A stretch of 64,000 bases of DNA from Corynespora cassiicola (GCA_022059125.1 JAEUWY010000013.1:1146011-1210010); one strand, 5' to 3'. Counted from the stretch's first letter, positions 1 through 11,201 are shown. Program-made: numbers and translations. The notes: generated by a model not told the origin, from the sequence alone.

Positions 1-519
1 AAGATAGTCAGTGACACACAATATTCCAGGCTAATTGGCACCCACCCATCCTAGAATAGTGAGGCAAAAAGCGTAACGCCGCTTCCTTTTTAGCTTCATA
101 TATCAGCCGGGGTATGCTGATTCGCTGGAGCTGACAAGGTTTTTAATTAGGGTCCGAAACCTGAGATTAGGTGCGAATTCTTCGATATACTGCAGGGTCC
201 CCGGTTTTTGGACTATCTGATGGGTGAAGCTATGTAGTATGTACGGAGACTTTACACCTAGCTGAACTGTCCATTCAAATATCGATGGCTTCTCGTAAAA
301 TTGATGAAGATAATCAACGATGGAACGTATGGTTTCCACATGGAGATAACTCGTGAGTGAATTTACCAAGGTGCTTTCTGAGTGGAGGCTAATCTTGAAA
401 GGCCTGAGATACAGCCAGCAAGGGTAGTTGTCGACAATTCCAAACAATTCTTTCGTCAAATTGTATCAAAGCTCGGGAAACGAACTCTAGAAAAGTTATC
501 TGCCCTTTCGCCTCATGAT
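1..519. other. left window edge, no assured gene
   Basis: A minus-strand open frame (459-103, 118 codons) looks moderately protein-like, but its 5' part overlaps the coding sequence extending upstream of the DUF7708-like gene and I recognise no family. The stretch may also contain the true first exon of that gene (ATG 285). Nothing else is visible. Confidence 0.3.
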
Positions 520-2084
520 ATGCAGGTGAGCAGATTGCACATATCTGAGCATCACGAATATATTCTAGAATCCTTGGATTCGATTTCCCTTGAGGACCTT
601 TCGGCTTATGTGAACAACGAGATAGCCATGACGAAAGAGTCTAATGTGAATTTGGCCCGGAGAAGGTCGAGAGGGCTCCACAAAACCAGTGCATGGCTCC
701 AAGAGTTCGCAACCACATTCGATAGATTTTTGAAGGCTTTCTCGGGGGTGGTAGACATTGCAAAGTGTGTTGATACGCAGTATGGGAATGTCGCATCTGC
801 AACACTGTCGCTTCTATTTGCGGTATGACCACTGGAATAATCACATTGATACTAACTCAGAAACCAATAGACTGTGTTAATCAAAGCCGAAGCCGAAAAG
901 TTGATGAATGACACCATCATTGAGATTACTGATCGACTGCCTGAGTTTGAGGTATATGGACGAATCTACCCTGATCGAGAATTCGGCCGCATATTGGCGG
1001 AAGCGTACCGAGATATCATTTTGTTCGCGAGGGGGGTTACGATTTACCTCCAGGGACATGGCGTTGGTACAATCCCTATCACTACTGTAAAAGATGATTC
1101 TGACTCTGATAGTGAGGTTCACAAGCCATTTTTGGGGGCTTGATAAGTTTAAATCAATGAGTGAGGGCTTGTTGAAAACTTCTAATCGTATTAAGAGGAA
1201 AAGTGAGATTCTGCTCGCAGAAAGAATAGAAAGACTTGAAGAAGAACATGAAAGTACGTCATCAGAATTATTACACCAAATCAAATACTCACTACGTGTC
1301 AGACTACTGCAAGCGAGAAGATGTGAGAATAGTCAAAGAACTCAAAAGTATGTTACAATTACAAAACTATCGAATTGAAAATCAGCAGAAAGACTTGAAA
1401 GATTACGCGCATATTGTCAAGCACCGATTCAACAGTGATAGGCGCCGCGAGAAAATGAATCTGCATCGTTTCAGTCAGACAGACAGCCTTCAGGTGTGGG
1501 AAGAGCAGGGGTCGACTTTGTTGCTTCTATTTGGACGGAATGAAGTTAGCAGCGAAAGCACACACCATTCGTGGCTCTCTACAGTAGCCGTTGAGATGGT
1601 GGAGGCCTTGCAACTCTCAAAAAAGGTCATCGCTTATGAGATGTGTGGCGAATCTAGTACACTGGAAGGAGGTTTATCGCGGCTTATTGTCCAACTTCTC
1701 GAAAGGGAACCCAACCTCATCAGGAAAGCGCATGATTTTGCCGATATTGAGTCTCAAATTTCGCTGGCTCAGAGTCGCAAAAGTAATGACCGCGCTACAA
1801 GACTATCGGGACTTCGATCTGCGTTGTTGCAGATCGTCGATCTTCATAATGGAAGGGTACATATTGTCCTGAATCGGCCAGACCTGTGTAATGGCGATGA
1901 TGAGAATTGCTTGGATTACATAAAAGAATTCGATTCACTCGTGAAAGAGGCAACGGTAGAGCTCAAAGTACTAGTCATTGTGAAAAGCGAAGTTTGGGAT
2001 TTCAAGAGTTATCAAAAGGAGTTCAAGTCGCATGAAGCTCGCAACTACTTTCGGGCCGTTCAAATAAATCAGAAATTGTATTAA
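520..2084 (+). CDS. DUF7708-like, degenerate STAND-type protein
   Basis: Four exons read through as one protein: 520-822, 871-1066, 1113-1253 and 1303-2084 (473 aa). Intron 1 has TACTAAC and intron 2 has CTGAC before the acceptor. The N-terminal segment with FSGVVDIAKCVDTQYGN followed by a YPDREFGRILAEAYRDIILFAR stretch resembles the DUF7708 domain found at the N terminus of fungal NLR/STAND proteins. The second half has the layout of a P-loop NTPase module (STLLLLFGRNE, HSWLSTVAVEM, LSRLIVQLLEREPNL), but I see no GxxxxGK[ST] Walker A, so nucleotide binding is doubtful. It ends without ankyrin, TPR or WD repeats. The frame is open upstream to 382 but begins there with GTG. A start at ATG 285 with an intron at 327-387 is conceivable, so the N terminus is uncertain. 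The family call is from memory of its motifs; function is unknown, and a role in self/non-self recognition is only inference. Confidence 0.55.
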
Positions 2085-2990
2085 TTTTCATTTTAAATGA
2101 GACACATCCTACATTGACATTGTCACGCCTTACTCAAAGGAGGACTGCTCAACTGGAAAAACTTAACGTAATACTTCCAATAAAAACTTTTTTGTCGCGA
2201 AGTCCTTATTTGTAGGAAACCACGTGACTTTTATTGGAAGCCGGGCTGCTGCTCATCTACCTAGATGGATATTGAGGTACTATGCAACCGAATTTATCTT
2301 TTAAGACTATTTAGGTGTCTTGAATAAAGACCTACCCGCTGAGGCAAGCTGGTGTGAGCTTTCGCCTTTTGCCGTGTCCTACAATAGCGATTCAACATTA
2401 AAACAGATATTGGACTGGTTCGTTAATCGGTCTAAAAGAATATGCGATGCATCCGAGATCCCACTCCTGACTGATATTTATGGCTACACTAGACAGTAAT
2501 CCTCATAGTGTTAAATGCAAGATATGTTAAATAACATGCAAGTGCACTAGAACAAGCTTACGTGACGGCCCTGCGAGCGACCTCAATCAAATAACATGCC
2601 CCGTCACGGAGACTGACACTATACCGGATTAAGTCCTAGCCGATAAAATGAACAAACGCACAATTTAATCATCTTCACAGCACTTTTGAGTGATTTTCCT
2701 CCACAAAAAAACCCCAGTCAACACATGCTTTATAGAAATGTAGAACTAACACGGTAATCAATCAATTCCTGTTAGAATTCATACGCAAACTCAGACCTAA
2801 TTGTCTTCACTTGTGATCTCTTGAAAGATTAATGACCCAAAATAAGAGTATGCCATTATACGCCCTGGCATATGATTCCCAGTCTACCTTTCTATCCCAT
2901 AACGCCTTGTTCATCAATCTAATCTATAACAACCATCCGTCTACCTTGCTCCAGTAATATTCCCCAAATGTGCATCCCATTTTTTTGCGC
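2085..2990. other. intergenic, possible orphan exon at 2305-2499
   Basis: About 900 bp of AT-leaning sequence. Positions 2305-2499 (+) form a 64-codon frame with no internal stop and protein-like composition (it includes ILDWFVNRSKRICDASEIP), but there is no ATG in frame and no family resemblance. A short frame starting at ATG 2265 runs into it with a one-base shift. This may be a decayed 3' part of a neighbouring gene. The rest (2500-2990) shows nothing. Confidence 0.3.
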
Positions 2991-3019
2991 CTCCCATTAA
3001 AGAAGAAACCGCAGTTTCT

Positions 3020-3511
3020 CTAATAGAGTCCCCGATACCAGTCATTGGCCGTGATATCCTTGGGATTGAAAGACTGCGGGTTCGCAAAGATATCCTTGGA
3101 ATCATGCGTCTGCTTAATATCCGCGACCCTCCCCGCAGACCCCTGCCCAAAGTAGGTAAAATGCGCCTGCTTGTGCGAAAACGCGGGGTCGACAAACGGC
3201 GCGAAGCCCTTGAAGCCGCCGTAGCCCCCGGCCTTTTGGTTGTACAGCCACATGGTGAGCTCGTGGATGAACTTCTGCATGTCGCGCGGGTTCTTGGCCG
3301 TGTTGCCATCGTGCTGGATGATCCACAGCGTGTCGCGTCGCCGGGGCGCTATTGCGGTCGCTGGCTTTTGTGATGACGCTGCCAGCTCCACCCATCACGC
3401 GCAAAGTGAAGATGAACTGGTCGGGGAATCTCTTGGCTCTGGCGATGACGCGGGATGTATTGTCATGAAGAAATCGGATAGCGGGTCATTCCGAGGGCCA
3501 AGAGCCTCTTA
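3020..3511 (-). pseudogene. FAD-linked oxidoreductase (BBE domain) C-terminal remnant
   Basis: Only the last ~150 codons of a berberine-bridge-type FAD oxidoreductase remain. The C-terminal piece (3391-3020) contains the BBE-like stretch HFTYFGQGSAGRV and DSKDIFANPQSFNP. The preceding part continues in a different frame (ARAKRFPDQFIFTLRVMGG), and before that the frame changes again, so at least two frameshifts separate the segments. No FAD-binding N-terminal region (usual full length 450-550 aa) is found upstream on this strand. The piece begins abruptly at about 3511. It is a dead relic; members of this family often belong to secondary-metabolism clusters, but none is intact beside it. Confidence 0.7.
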
Positions 3512-3997
3512 AAGCTTTTTTGAGTAAAAGAAGACCTCGATTTGGATCTTTGTACTGCTGGTCATCCCGACCATTTTGACAATCCGAAGATTTTTGCTCA
3601 GCCCTCTTAATTTGATCATCATCATAGCGGTCTGTGCCTGACTATGCCATCACACATGCTATTGTTTCACAGCTGGTTGAGAACAATAAGTTGAGTACTA
3701 CTAGTCCATAAAGCAAAATTCCATGTATGTGTTCTACTGTACCGCATTACGCTCATTCCGTTGTTTCTAATTAAAAAAAACCACATTCTAAATCCACGCC
3801 AGAAAAATGACCCATTCTAAACTTGCGCCAGGGAGACCACCCATCATAAGCCCGAACCAACCAAAATGTTCTTAGGAAAAAAAAAAAGAAAAGTTGACAG
3901 TAAAGGTGGAAATCGGTTATACTTCCTGGTAACAATTGTCTTGTGGGCAAATTCTCGCCAAGTAGCTGTCATAACAATGCTTCCACTTTTTTTACAT
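3512..3997. other. intergenic, 3' side of NTase gene
   Basis: Non-coding. An imperfect direct repeat of the pattern CATTCTAAA-(n)-CGCCAG occurs at about 3783-3803 and 3811-3831, next to an A-rich run. No gene is seen. Confidence 0.5.
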
Positions 3998-5092
3998 TTA
4001 ACCCCAGGGAGTGTTGCCAGTCTCGACGCCATGGAAGATCCATTGCATCATGTGGTCCTCCTGGCCTTGAGGGACTCCATGGATGGGCGGGGGTGGTACA
4101 AGATGGGTAGGCTGATTAGGCTGGACCTTGAGAAGCTGCCTCGCCGTCTTAAGAAGAGGCGACCTTCTCTTTTCGAGGTGATGAATGACCAGCTGGCGCA
4201 GGTCGTATGTCAATTCGCTTTCGACGTTCTTGAGGGCTCCGGGAGTTTTCTCGATGATCCAGCTGATGTCTGCCATGTCCTTGTCGTCCTTGTTGCGCCA
4301 GCTGGCGGCCAAGGCATAGACCTTGGACCTGAAAATCTTGCCCAGCTTCAGCACGTGAACAGTAAGCGGCTTTCCATCTTTGGTCTTTTTCTCTTTGTCG
4401 ATCGAGTTTCTCCCCAAGTCAGCAGGTGTGATGAGCTCACCTGGACGAATTATTAGCATTATAGAACTTCAAAATGGCCACTAGGGAGGAGAATTACCGG
4501 CAATAATCATGTCGAGCTCGATATACTTGGGCTTTGCATCCGTTCCTTGGTTGTGGTAGACTCGCAAGTGCACATTGCTTGGCCAAGCAAACCCAGGTAC
4601 GATGAACTTCTTGTCCTTTGCTAGTGCCGCCTTCAACTTGGTCATGTCGGTTTGAACAACGATATCAATGTCGCTAGTATAGCGTTGTTGACCATGAATC
4701 TTCAAGGCAAGCCCACCAGCCACAGACCAAGGAATCTTTTTTGCGTCCAAAATCTTGCTGAGAGTCATGAGGCTGTCCATGAGGTGGTGGAAGTTGACGT
4801 CCTTCTCAGAGGCAGCCTGAAGCATGGGATACTCATCTTTGCTGAAGGTACCCTTCTTGAGATCGCGGCTTTCGAGTGATACTTCATCGGTTGGGAGGGG
4901 GTTACAATCTTGAATCTCTCCCTCTTGATCGTTTTGAGCTTCGGGATCGAGACAGGGACGACGATTGAGCTCGGGGGCAATGATTCCGGTGTCATCCACA
5001 TGACTCAAACTATTGCCGCCCTTGGGTCGCACAGGTATGGCTGAGATGGAAGTAGCCAAGAGCCATGGTACGGTGAGAAGAGACAGACGCAT
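3998..5092 (-). CDS. signal-peptide protein with nucleotidyltransferase fold
   Basis: Two exons (5092-4498 and 4440-3998; intron with GTAATT donor and GCTAAT branch) give 345 aa. The frame is open further upstream, but the ATG at 5092 starts a clean signal peptide (MRLSLLTVPWLLATSISA), so I chose it. A hydrophilic spacer covers residues 20-95. Then comes a minimal nucleotidyltransferase core: VAGGLALKIHG (about 124-134), R-Y-T-S-DID (D141, D143) and a third carboxylate in IELDM (D194), the DxD...D metal-binding arrangement of the pol-beta/AbiEii-like superfamily. The C-terminal region (about 260-345) is helical and then proline-rich. The known superfamily transfers NMP to proteins, RNA or small molecules and is normally cytosolic; export of such an enzyme is unusual. 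Substrate unknown. The next gene, a glycosyltransferase with a signal sequence, is transcribed away from it. Confidence 0.7.
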
Positions 5093-6543
5093 GGTCAACG
5101 AGCTGAAGAATCTAGACTGGGAAGAATAGAAACTTGTGAAACGAAGGAAATGGCTGCAAAGGCCAAAATTAAAGGACAACAAAAAGGAGAAAAGCGAGTG
5201 TGGTGGAAAGCAGACAACGAATGTGATGCGTGGTGAGTTAAAAAAGACTTGTAGAGAAGAGAGAATATATACTGATTCTTCGGGCTGCTTTCGGTTTTTT
5301 TTTTGGATGTTCTATCGGCAAAATTTCTTTCCATTACTATACAGTAGCTACAAAAGCCTTGTTTCCCTTCTGTTCCAGGATGGCTCAGACAGGAAATGAC
5401 TATGCATTAGATGCAAAGACTCTGTCCGTGAGCGCAAACCACGCTTTGACTTTCCAGGCTATCATGCCAAGCCCGGACCCTTCTTTTAAGCCTATCCAGG
5501 GAGGCTGACGCTCTAAGCATGAACAAGATGATGAGTTCTATCTGTGGCCCGAACGTGAATCTAAAGTTTCACCTGGTAAGCCAGTTATTGGTCTCTATCA
5601 AAGTCACTCAGTGCCTGATGAACGTCTCAACATTGGTACCTAGAGACTGCACTCCAAGATTTTAGTAGCCACTACCGTCTCTCAAGAACTGCAGCAGTTC
5701 CAAAATAATGTGTTGAGTTCAGAGCTACCATTCGGCATTTGAAGCCGAATACACTTGGCGACCGTTCATCATACCACGATAAAAGGGGTCTGAACTCTGA
5801 AACCAACGCACGTGTCTCTTTACAATGCAAAACCGTACACTCGGCCCTAAAAACGGCGATAAGGCGGCCAACTGCCAGTTAAAACGTGTGGGGCTGGGGT
5901 CGGCCCTCCATCGGTAATGAATACAGCCGCTACTCTCAAGAAACATGACATCAAGAGTTTGTAGAATGATACGCCCACATCTCGCCTCAAACTTGCGCCT
6001 GGAGCCCTGCGCCCAGACTCATCTGTGAACAGCGATGCTGGAGAGCTTTGTGCGCATGCCAAAGTATAGCTTTAGCATATTTAGTGATCAAGTCCGAGTG
6101 CATAAAGCAAATGTTGATCGTGTTCCTTTGTCAACAAACCACACCGCACAAGGCACTTCTAGGCCTAATGTTGTCTGCGATAAATGTACCAAAGACTATT
6201 AATAAATTTTGTATAGCTCAGAATTAATGCTTCGCTCTTGCAGCGGTTTCTAAGTTTAGAGCGAAGCGCGTACAGACTAGGCACACTGAGATGCGGGTAC
6301 TGACAGTGTAGGCCTTTCTACAGGCGGGAAATCCGACACGCTCCAGCCATACTATCTCGCGAAAAAGCTATCACAGTATTAATACTGAGTTCATCCCATC
6401 CTTCAGCCCGTCGCTACAGCCTCTCGCTTCAGTCTCTCGTTACATTCTTTCGTCCCAGTCTCTCGCTACAGTCTCACTACCGTCTTTTGAGCACCCTCTT
6501 GCTCCTTTTAGGATTTCATCCTGTCCTTCTAATTCAAATTATC
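5093..6543. other. 1.45-kb divergent promoter region
   Basis: Lies between the NTase-fold gene (-) and the GT1 glycosyltransferase (+), so it carries both promoters. The last ~140 bp before the glycosyltransferase start is pyrimidine-rich with imperfect repeats of TCTCGCTACAGTC (about 6400-6485), typical of a fungal 5' leader. No coding potential beyond short frames is seen. Confidence 0.5.
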
Positions 6544-8049
6544 ATGGCGGCAACTAAGATGCAAAGTCTAATACATGCACTTTTGTTTCTTCTTGCTGTT
6601 ACTCCATTTTCCAACTGCTTTCCAACCAACTTGACTTTATTTGGCCAGGGCGAACTTGGAGGGTTGGCAGTCCGCGGGGTCCAGCACCCCTCTACCGCTG
6701 CGGATCACCAAGTCAAGGAGGTAGTCGACGCCCTTGCTCGCTCGGCGGGCAGTAAGATCCCCGGCTCCACACAAGCTCTGAAAGCCGTCGAGGACCAGCT
6801 TAAGAAGGGTCTTCAGGGCCGCAACGGCAAGAAGAAGATCGAGGTCTTCTTCATCATCTACGGCGGCAGCAATGGCGATGTCCCCCTCCTCTCTTCAGTC
6901 CTCCAGGGCATGCTAGACCGGCCGGACATCTTCAATGTCAAGCATTCCCTCGTGCTTGGCGACAGCTATCGCGACTTCTTCCCCCAGGCCCTGAGGACCA
7001 GGTTCGCCAACGACAACGCAGAGTGGGCCTCCAAGGCCAACCCGCCCCGACGAGAGCAGGCCATTGCCATGTTCCTGGCCAAGATGTCGTCCATCCTCAA
7101 CGGATGGAGCCCGGACCTCATCGTCGCCAGCCATTTCATCCCCCCCAGCGCCACGACACCGGAGCAGAAGAAGCAGATCAGGACACTGACGGCGCCCTCC
7201 AAGACGAGGCTCCTAGTACAGCTGCAGGTCTACTACCTGCCGGGCCTGCCCTCGACTTCCCTGACGCTCAACGACATCAAGCCCAACAGCGTCCGAATCT
7301 ACGGCCAACAGCCCGAGATCTGGGACAAGTCATCGGCCAAGGACGTCGGCGCGGCCATGGCCGGCAAGCTCCCGCGCCTCTCGAGCAGCGCCAGCACCGC
7401 CAAACCGCCCCGCACAGGCGAGGTATACGCGTGGATCGACAAGCAGAAGCAGGCGCGGCGCCAGATCTTCTACATGGGCATGGGCATGAAGGAGCGCGCC
7501 TTCGATAAGCAGCACGCGTTCCCGGCCTTCATGGACCTGGCCAAGGAGGAGCTGGCCACGCTGTCCGACTGGAGCTACATCATCCTGCACAACGTCCAGC
7601 GCTCCGAGTCCGACTTTCGGCGCACCTCGCACGGCGGCCGCGTCTTCCACCTCTTCGTCGGCGAGACGTCGTGGGCCACACTGTTCCCGGACATGGGCGT
7701 TGTGCTCACGCACGGTGGCGTCGGCTCCGTCACCGACGCCATCGCCGCCGGAGTGCCCCAGATCATCCTCCCCACCGACTATGCCGCCGACCAGGAGTAC
7801 TTTGCCAAGCGTCTCGAGAGGATGCAGATTGGCGTCGGCCTGCCCAAGATTCCCTACGGCGCCCTGTCCAAGCCGCAGGCCACGTCGGTCAAGGAGATTA
7901 GAGCCGCGTTTGCGAAGATCAAGGCCGACAGGAAGCACTACGTCGACGGGATTAAACCATTCAAGAGGGACTTGGCCAACACCAAGGCCGTGGACAATGC
8001 CTTTGAGGTCATCACGAGGATGTGTGCGGGCTTGGTGGCTAGGAGCTAG
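6544..8049 (+). CDS. GT1-type UDP-glycosyltransferase with signal sequence
   Basis: Intronless. The frame is open from 6487, but ATG 6544 has a good context (ATCATGG) and leads into MAATKMQSLIHALLFLLAVTPFSNC, a probable ER signal, giving 501 aa. The C-terminal half carries the GT1/UGT donor-site pattern: MGVVLTHGGVGSVTDAI, then AAGVPQIILPTDYAADQEYF at about residues 385-425, with the conserved H-G-G-x-G-S and a D-Q pair that contacts the sugar nucleotide. It resembles macrolide/sterol-type glycosyltransferases more than animal UGTs, and I see no C-terminal membrane anchor. Codon use is strongly GC-biased, like the conserved genes to its right. Role inferred: glycosylation of a small molecule or secreted acceptor, in the secretory pathway if the signal is real. 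Acceptor unknown. Confidence 0.8.
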   Translation: MAATKMQSLIHALLFLLAVTPFSNCFPTNLTLFGQGELGGLAVRGVQHPSTAADHQVKEVVDALARSAGSKIPGSTQALKAVEDQLKKGLQGRNGKKKIEVFFIIYGGSNGDVPLLSSVLQGMLDRPDIFNVKHSLVLGDSYRDFFPQALRTRFANDNAEWASKANPPRREQAIAMFLAKMSSILNGWSPDLIVASHFIPPSATTPEQKKQIRTLTAPSKTRLLVQLQVYYLPGLPSTSLTLNDIKPNSVRIYGQQPEIWDKSSAKDVGAAMAGKLPRLSSSASTAKPPRTGEVYAWIDKQKQARRQIFYMGMGMKERAFDKQHAFPAFMDLAKEELATLSDWSYIILHNVQRSESDFRRTSHGGRVFHLFVGETSWATLFPDMGVVLTHGGVGSVTDAIAAGVPQIILPTDYAADQEYFAKRLERMQIGVGLPKIPYGALSKPQATSVKEIRAAFAKIKADRKHYVDGIKPFKRDLANTKAVDNAFEVITRMCAGLVARS

Positions 8050-9078
8050 TGGTAGCAGTGCTGGTTGCTGGTTGGCGTTTGGCGTATTTCCCGGGAAGAA
8101 AAAAATATTGATATAGTATTAGAGCTCGATAGACTTATTTTCGTATACATAATTGCTCCATCGCAATCAAAAAGTTGTTGGAAGATACGTGCCATTCGAC
8201 ACCAGTACACCGGATTCCTGTCTGTGATGCATGCACGGATCACCACATCGGAGTCATCCACTGACAGGGGCCAAATCTTCCATATACTTTCAACAACACG
8301 TCCGGGTACCTGGGGTACTGGGCGATCCAAGATGGTGCATGTCCTGTGCCAAGATCTCTCCACACTGTCCATGTTCCGGTTCGTGGTTTGGGCCAAGTCA
8401 ATGCATATGCGCTCGCGGCAGGACGCGGGGCGCTTGGATCACCTGATTGCTGCTGCTACCTCTTGTAACCACCGACAAAGTATCCGACGGCTCTCCAGTC
8501 TACCTGGGTACCTCGAAAACGATTTGGAGAATGTACAACTTTACAGTATAGACATGAGTTAATTGTCCAAAACAGGAGAGAGAGAGAGAGGAAAAGAAGC
8601 CTCGCGAGCAGTACTTACCTTTGCGCATCGATTCTTTTCTTGCCGGGCCTAGGCCCCAGTGAAACACACGGTCGTCTCCATACTTGGCACGACTACTTCC
8701 CCGGTTTTGGGCCATCGCAGTGTCCGCGTTGAAGTCTCCCCAGCTTTTCGGCCCTTGAGGCATGCAATCCCCAGGGCCTTGGAATAAAGATAGATATACG
8801 CTAAGCCATTCGGGCAGCAAGCAAGTCTCTTCCTTATAGGGGCAACGTGGACCCCAGCAACCACGCATAATCGTTGATTGTCCCTTCGCGGCCTTGGCGA
8901 TCCGCTAAAAGATGGGTCTTTGGGCTCTTTTTGCATTGATACCATGTGCTATAATCAATTACGCTCACGACAAACTACACACTAATATGTACATTGCTCA
9001 TTCCATCACAGTCAGTCCATCATGCAAGTGGGGCAACCTCACTCTATACAAGACGCAACAATGCACCGAGCCGAAAGC
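8050..9078. other. intergenic between convergent genes
   Basis: About 1 kb between the 3' ends of the glycosyltransferase and the NADH dehydrogenase gene. It contains a short (GA)n run near 8576-8592. Several 100-165-codon frames exist on both strands but none shows a motif or splice structure. I see no gene. Confidence 0.5.
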
Positions 9079-11201
9079 TTAAAAGTTCATCAGGTCTGCA
9101 ATACAGTCAGCACAATCACATCAAGCAGCTGTAAAGGGGGGAGAATGAACGACTTACCCCTTCCAAAGAGCGCCCTCTTGCTCCAGTCCATGGCCAACAA
9201 GCACCTCGTCCTGAAGCTCACGCTCTGCGCAAAGTAGATGCTCCGCCACAGGTACACGGCCAGCAATCCACCGCTCATACTCCACCCGTTGATGTCGAAG
9301 ATGGCGGCGTTGCCAATGTAGGCTAGGGAACCGAGATGCCTGTACTCGAACGCCTTGTACACGGCCTCATCGAGGTCACCATAGTCGAGCGAGTTGAGCT
9401 GCATGCCGGGGGCCGACTGGGCAATCTTGTTGAACTTGCGGCCGAGGTACTGTCCCTGCTGGTGGGCGCGCTGGGCCGTGGCAGGCAGCGAGGTGAGCTT
9501 GGAGTCGATTTCGAGAAGCAGCTCGCGCAGCTCACTAAAGTCGAGGGTGCCCGACTCGTCGCGGTCGTAGCGCTCAAAGAGCTTGTCGAGGCGGCGCAAG
9601 TGGTTGGCGGCCTGCGGAAAACGAGTTTTGACGCGCTTGGCCACGTCGCGCCAGTCCGCGTAGCGAAGCTGCAGCTTCTCTGGGTCCTTGCCCTTCTCCC
9701 ATGCCACTGTGCGCAGGAAGCTGATGATATGGTCGCTGACATTGTTCTGGACCGTCGAGCAGTCGCCTACGGCATAGACGTCTCCGAGGGGTGCGCCGAC
9801 AAGGCGGAGGTGGGAATCGGTTTCCAGTGCGCGCTTGTTATTCTGGTCGTCAAGCTTCGCTGCAAGACGCTTTGAAAAGTCAGTCTGCGAGACGCCAGTT
9901 GACCAGAGACAGAAGCCCATGGGGATCTCTTTGGTGACAATCTTGCCATTCTCATCCTTTTGGGAGTAGAGAATCTTGTCCGATTGCACTTCCTTGACCC
10001 GCGAATTCGTCTGTACATCGACCTGGTCGTGTGCAAAACGTCTCTCTGCGTATTCGGACAGGGCCTCTTCGTATGTGTTCAAGATGTGGCTTCGGGATTG
10101 GATTACGTGGACGGAGATCTCGTTCCGCAGGATCTTGGGGAACATGGCGCACAGGTCCTCGTTGAGCATGTCGTAAAGCTCCGCCGCAAATTCGACACCG
10201 GTCGGTCCACCGCCACAGATGACAAAAGAAAGTAACCGCCGCCTTTCCTCGTCGGATGTGGTGGGTAGGCAAGCGTTTTCGAGATTTCGCACGACAGTAT
10301 TCCGGATCAACCGAGCATCGCTAATGTCTTTAAGGAAGTGACAGTGCTCGAGACCCTTGACGCCGTGGGGGTTCGTCACGGATCCGACGCCAATGACCAG
10401 CTTGTCGTAGGGGACGTAAAAGTGCTGCTTGTTGCCCTTGGCGTCAAGCGCCGACACCTCGACCAACTTCTCCGAAAACTCGACATCCTCAGCCGCAGCC
10501 TTGATGAAGTGGCCGCGGACCCTCCGGACTATGCGCCTGACTGGCTCGACCAGCGATCTTAGTTCTAGCGTGCCGACGGTGGCGGAGGGCAGCATGGGGG
10601 TGAACAAGAAGTGATTGGAGGGCGAAATGACGGTGACGTGGTAGTCTTCCGGGTTCAATTGCTTCAGGAGCGCAACGCTGCCCCAGCCTGTGCCCAGTAT
10701 GACCAACTTTGGCTTGTGCTTGGTGGCCTTGTTCTCCGGAGAGTCGTCGTCGTCGACGAAGTGGTCGGCTATGGGAAGGTTCTTGGGCCCGCCGCGTCGC
10801 GGGTTCAATGCAAGCTCCGAGACGGGAATGTCTTCAGCCAGGCCGCCCTCTTTGTACGTGCTGGCGTCGTAGAGGAAGAAGGCGACGACCAGAGCACCGC
10901 TCACAGTAACGAAAATGCCCAGCGTGGCGGCGGCGCGATATGCAATGCGCAGAAGTCTGCTCTTTGGGGACGGCAGAGGCTTTGAAGATATCTGGCGTGT
11001 CACCGGGAAGCTGTGCTTGTACCATTGCGATATCCTGGGGGTGGCTGGCTGAGGGCGTCTGGCGATTGTCGCAGCTGTGGCATTGCTGAAAGCCGCGCGG
11101 ATTTGGGGCCTTTTTGCTTGCTGGATGCTGGTATACAACGAGCTGCTTCTCGTGCAAAGATTTGACGCGCGCACTCGAGATGCGGCGTGCCGGGGGAGCA
11201 T
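9079..11201 (-). CDS. nde1: external alternative NADH dehydrogenase, EF-hand type
   Basis: Exons 11201-9158 and 9095-9079 give 686 aa. The second exon is only 17 nt; splicing gives the family-typical end ALFGRDLMNF. Residues 1-80 are Arg/Ser-rich like a mitochondrial presequence, followed by one membrane segment (TLGIFVTVSGALVVAFFLYDAS). Two Rossmann motifs follow: LVILGTGWGSVALLKQL for FAD and FVICGGGPTGVEFAAEL for NADH. Between them and the C terminus is one EF-hand loop (DRDESGTLDFSE), marking the Ca2+-responsive class like Neurospora NDE-1. It oxidises cytosolic NADH on the outer face of the inner mitochondrial membrane and passes electrons to ubiquinone without pumping protons. Intact. 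Confidence 0.95.

Noticed and set aside
103..459. 118-codon minus-strand frame at the left edge
   Set aside because: It overlaps the coding extension of the DUF7708-like gene, has no motif, and no splice partner was found.
8065..8562. 165-codon plus-strand frame after the glycosyltransferase
   Set aside because: No family resemblance, overlapping frames on both strands, and position in a convergent intergenic gap suggest chance.
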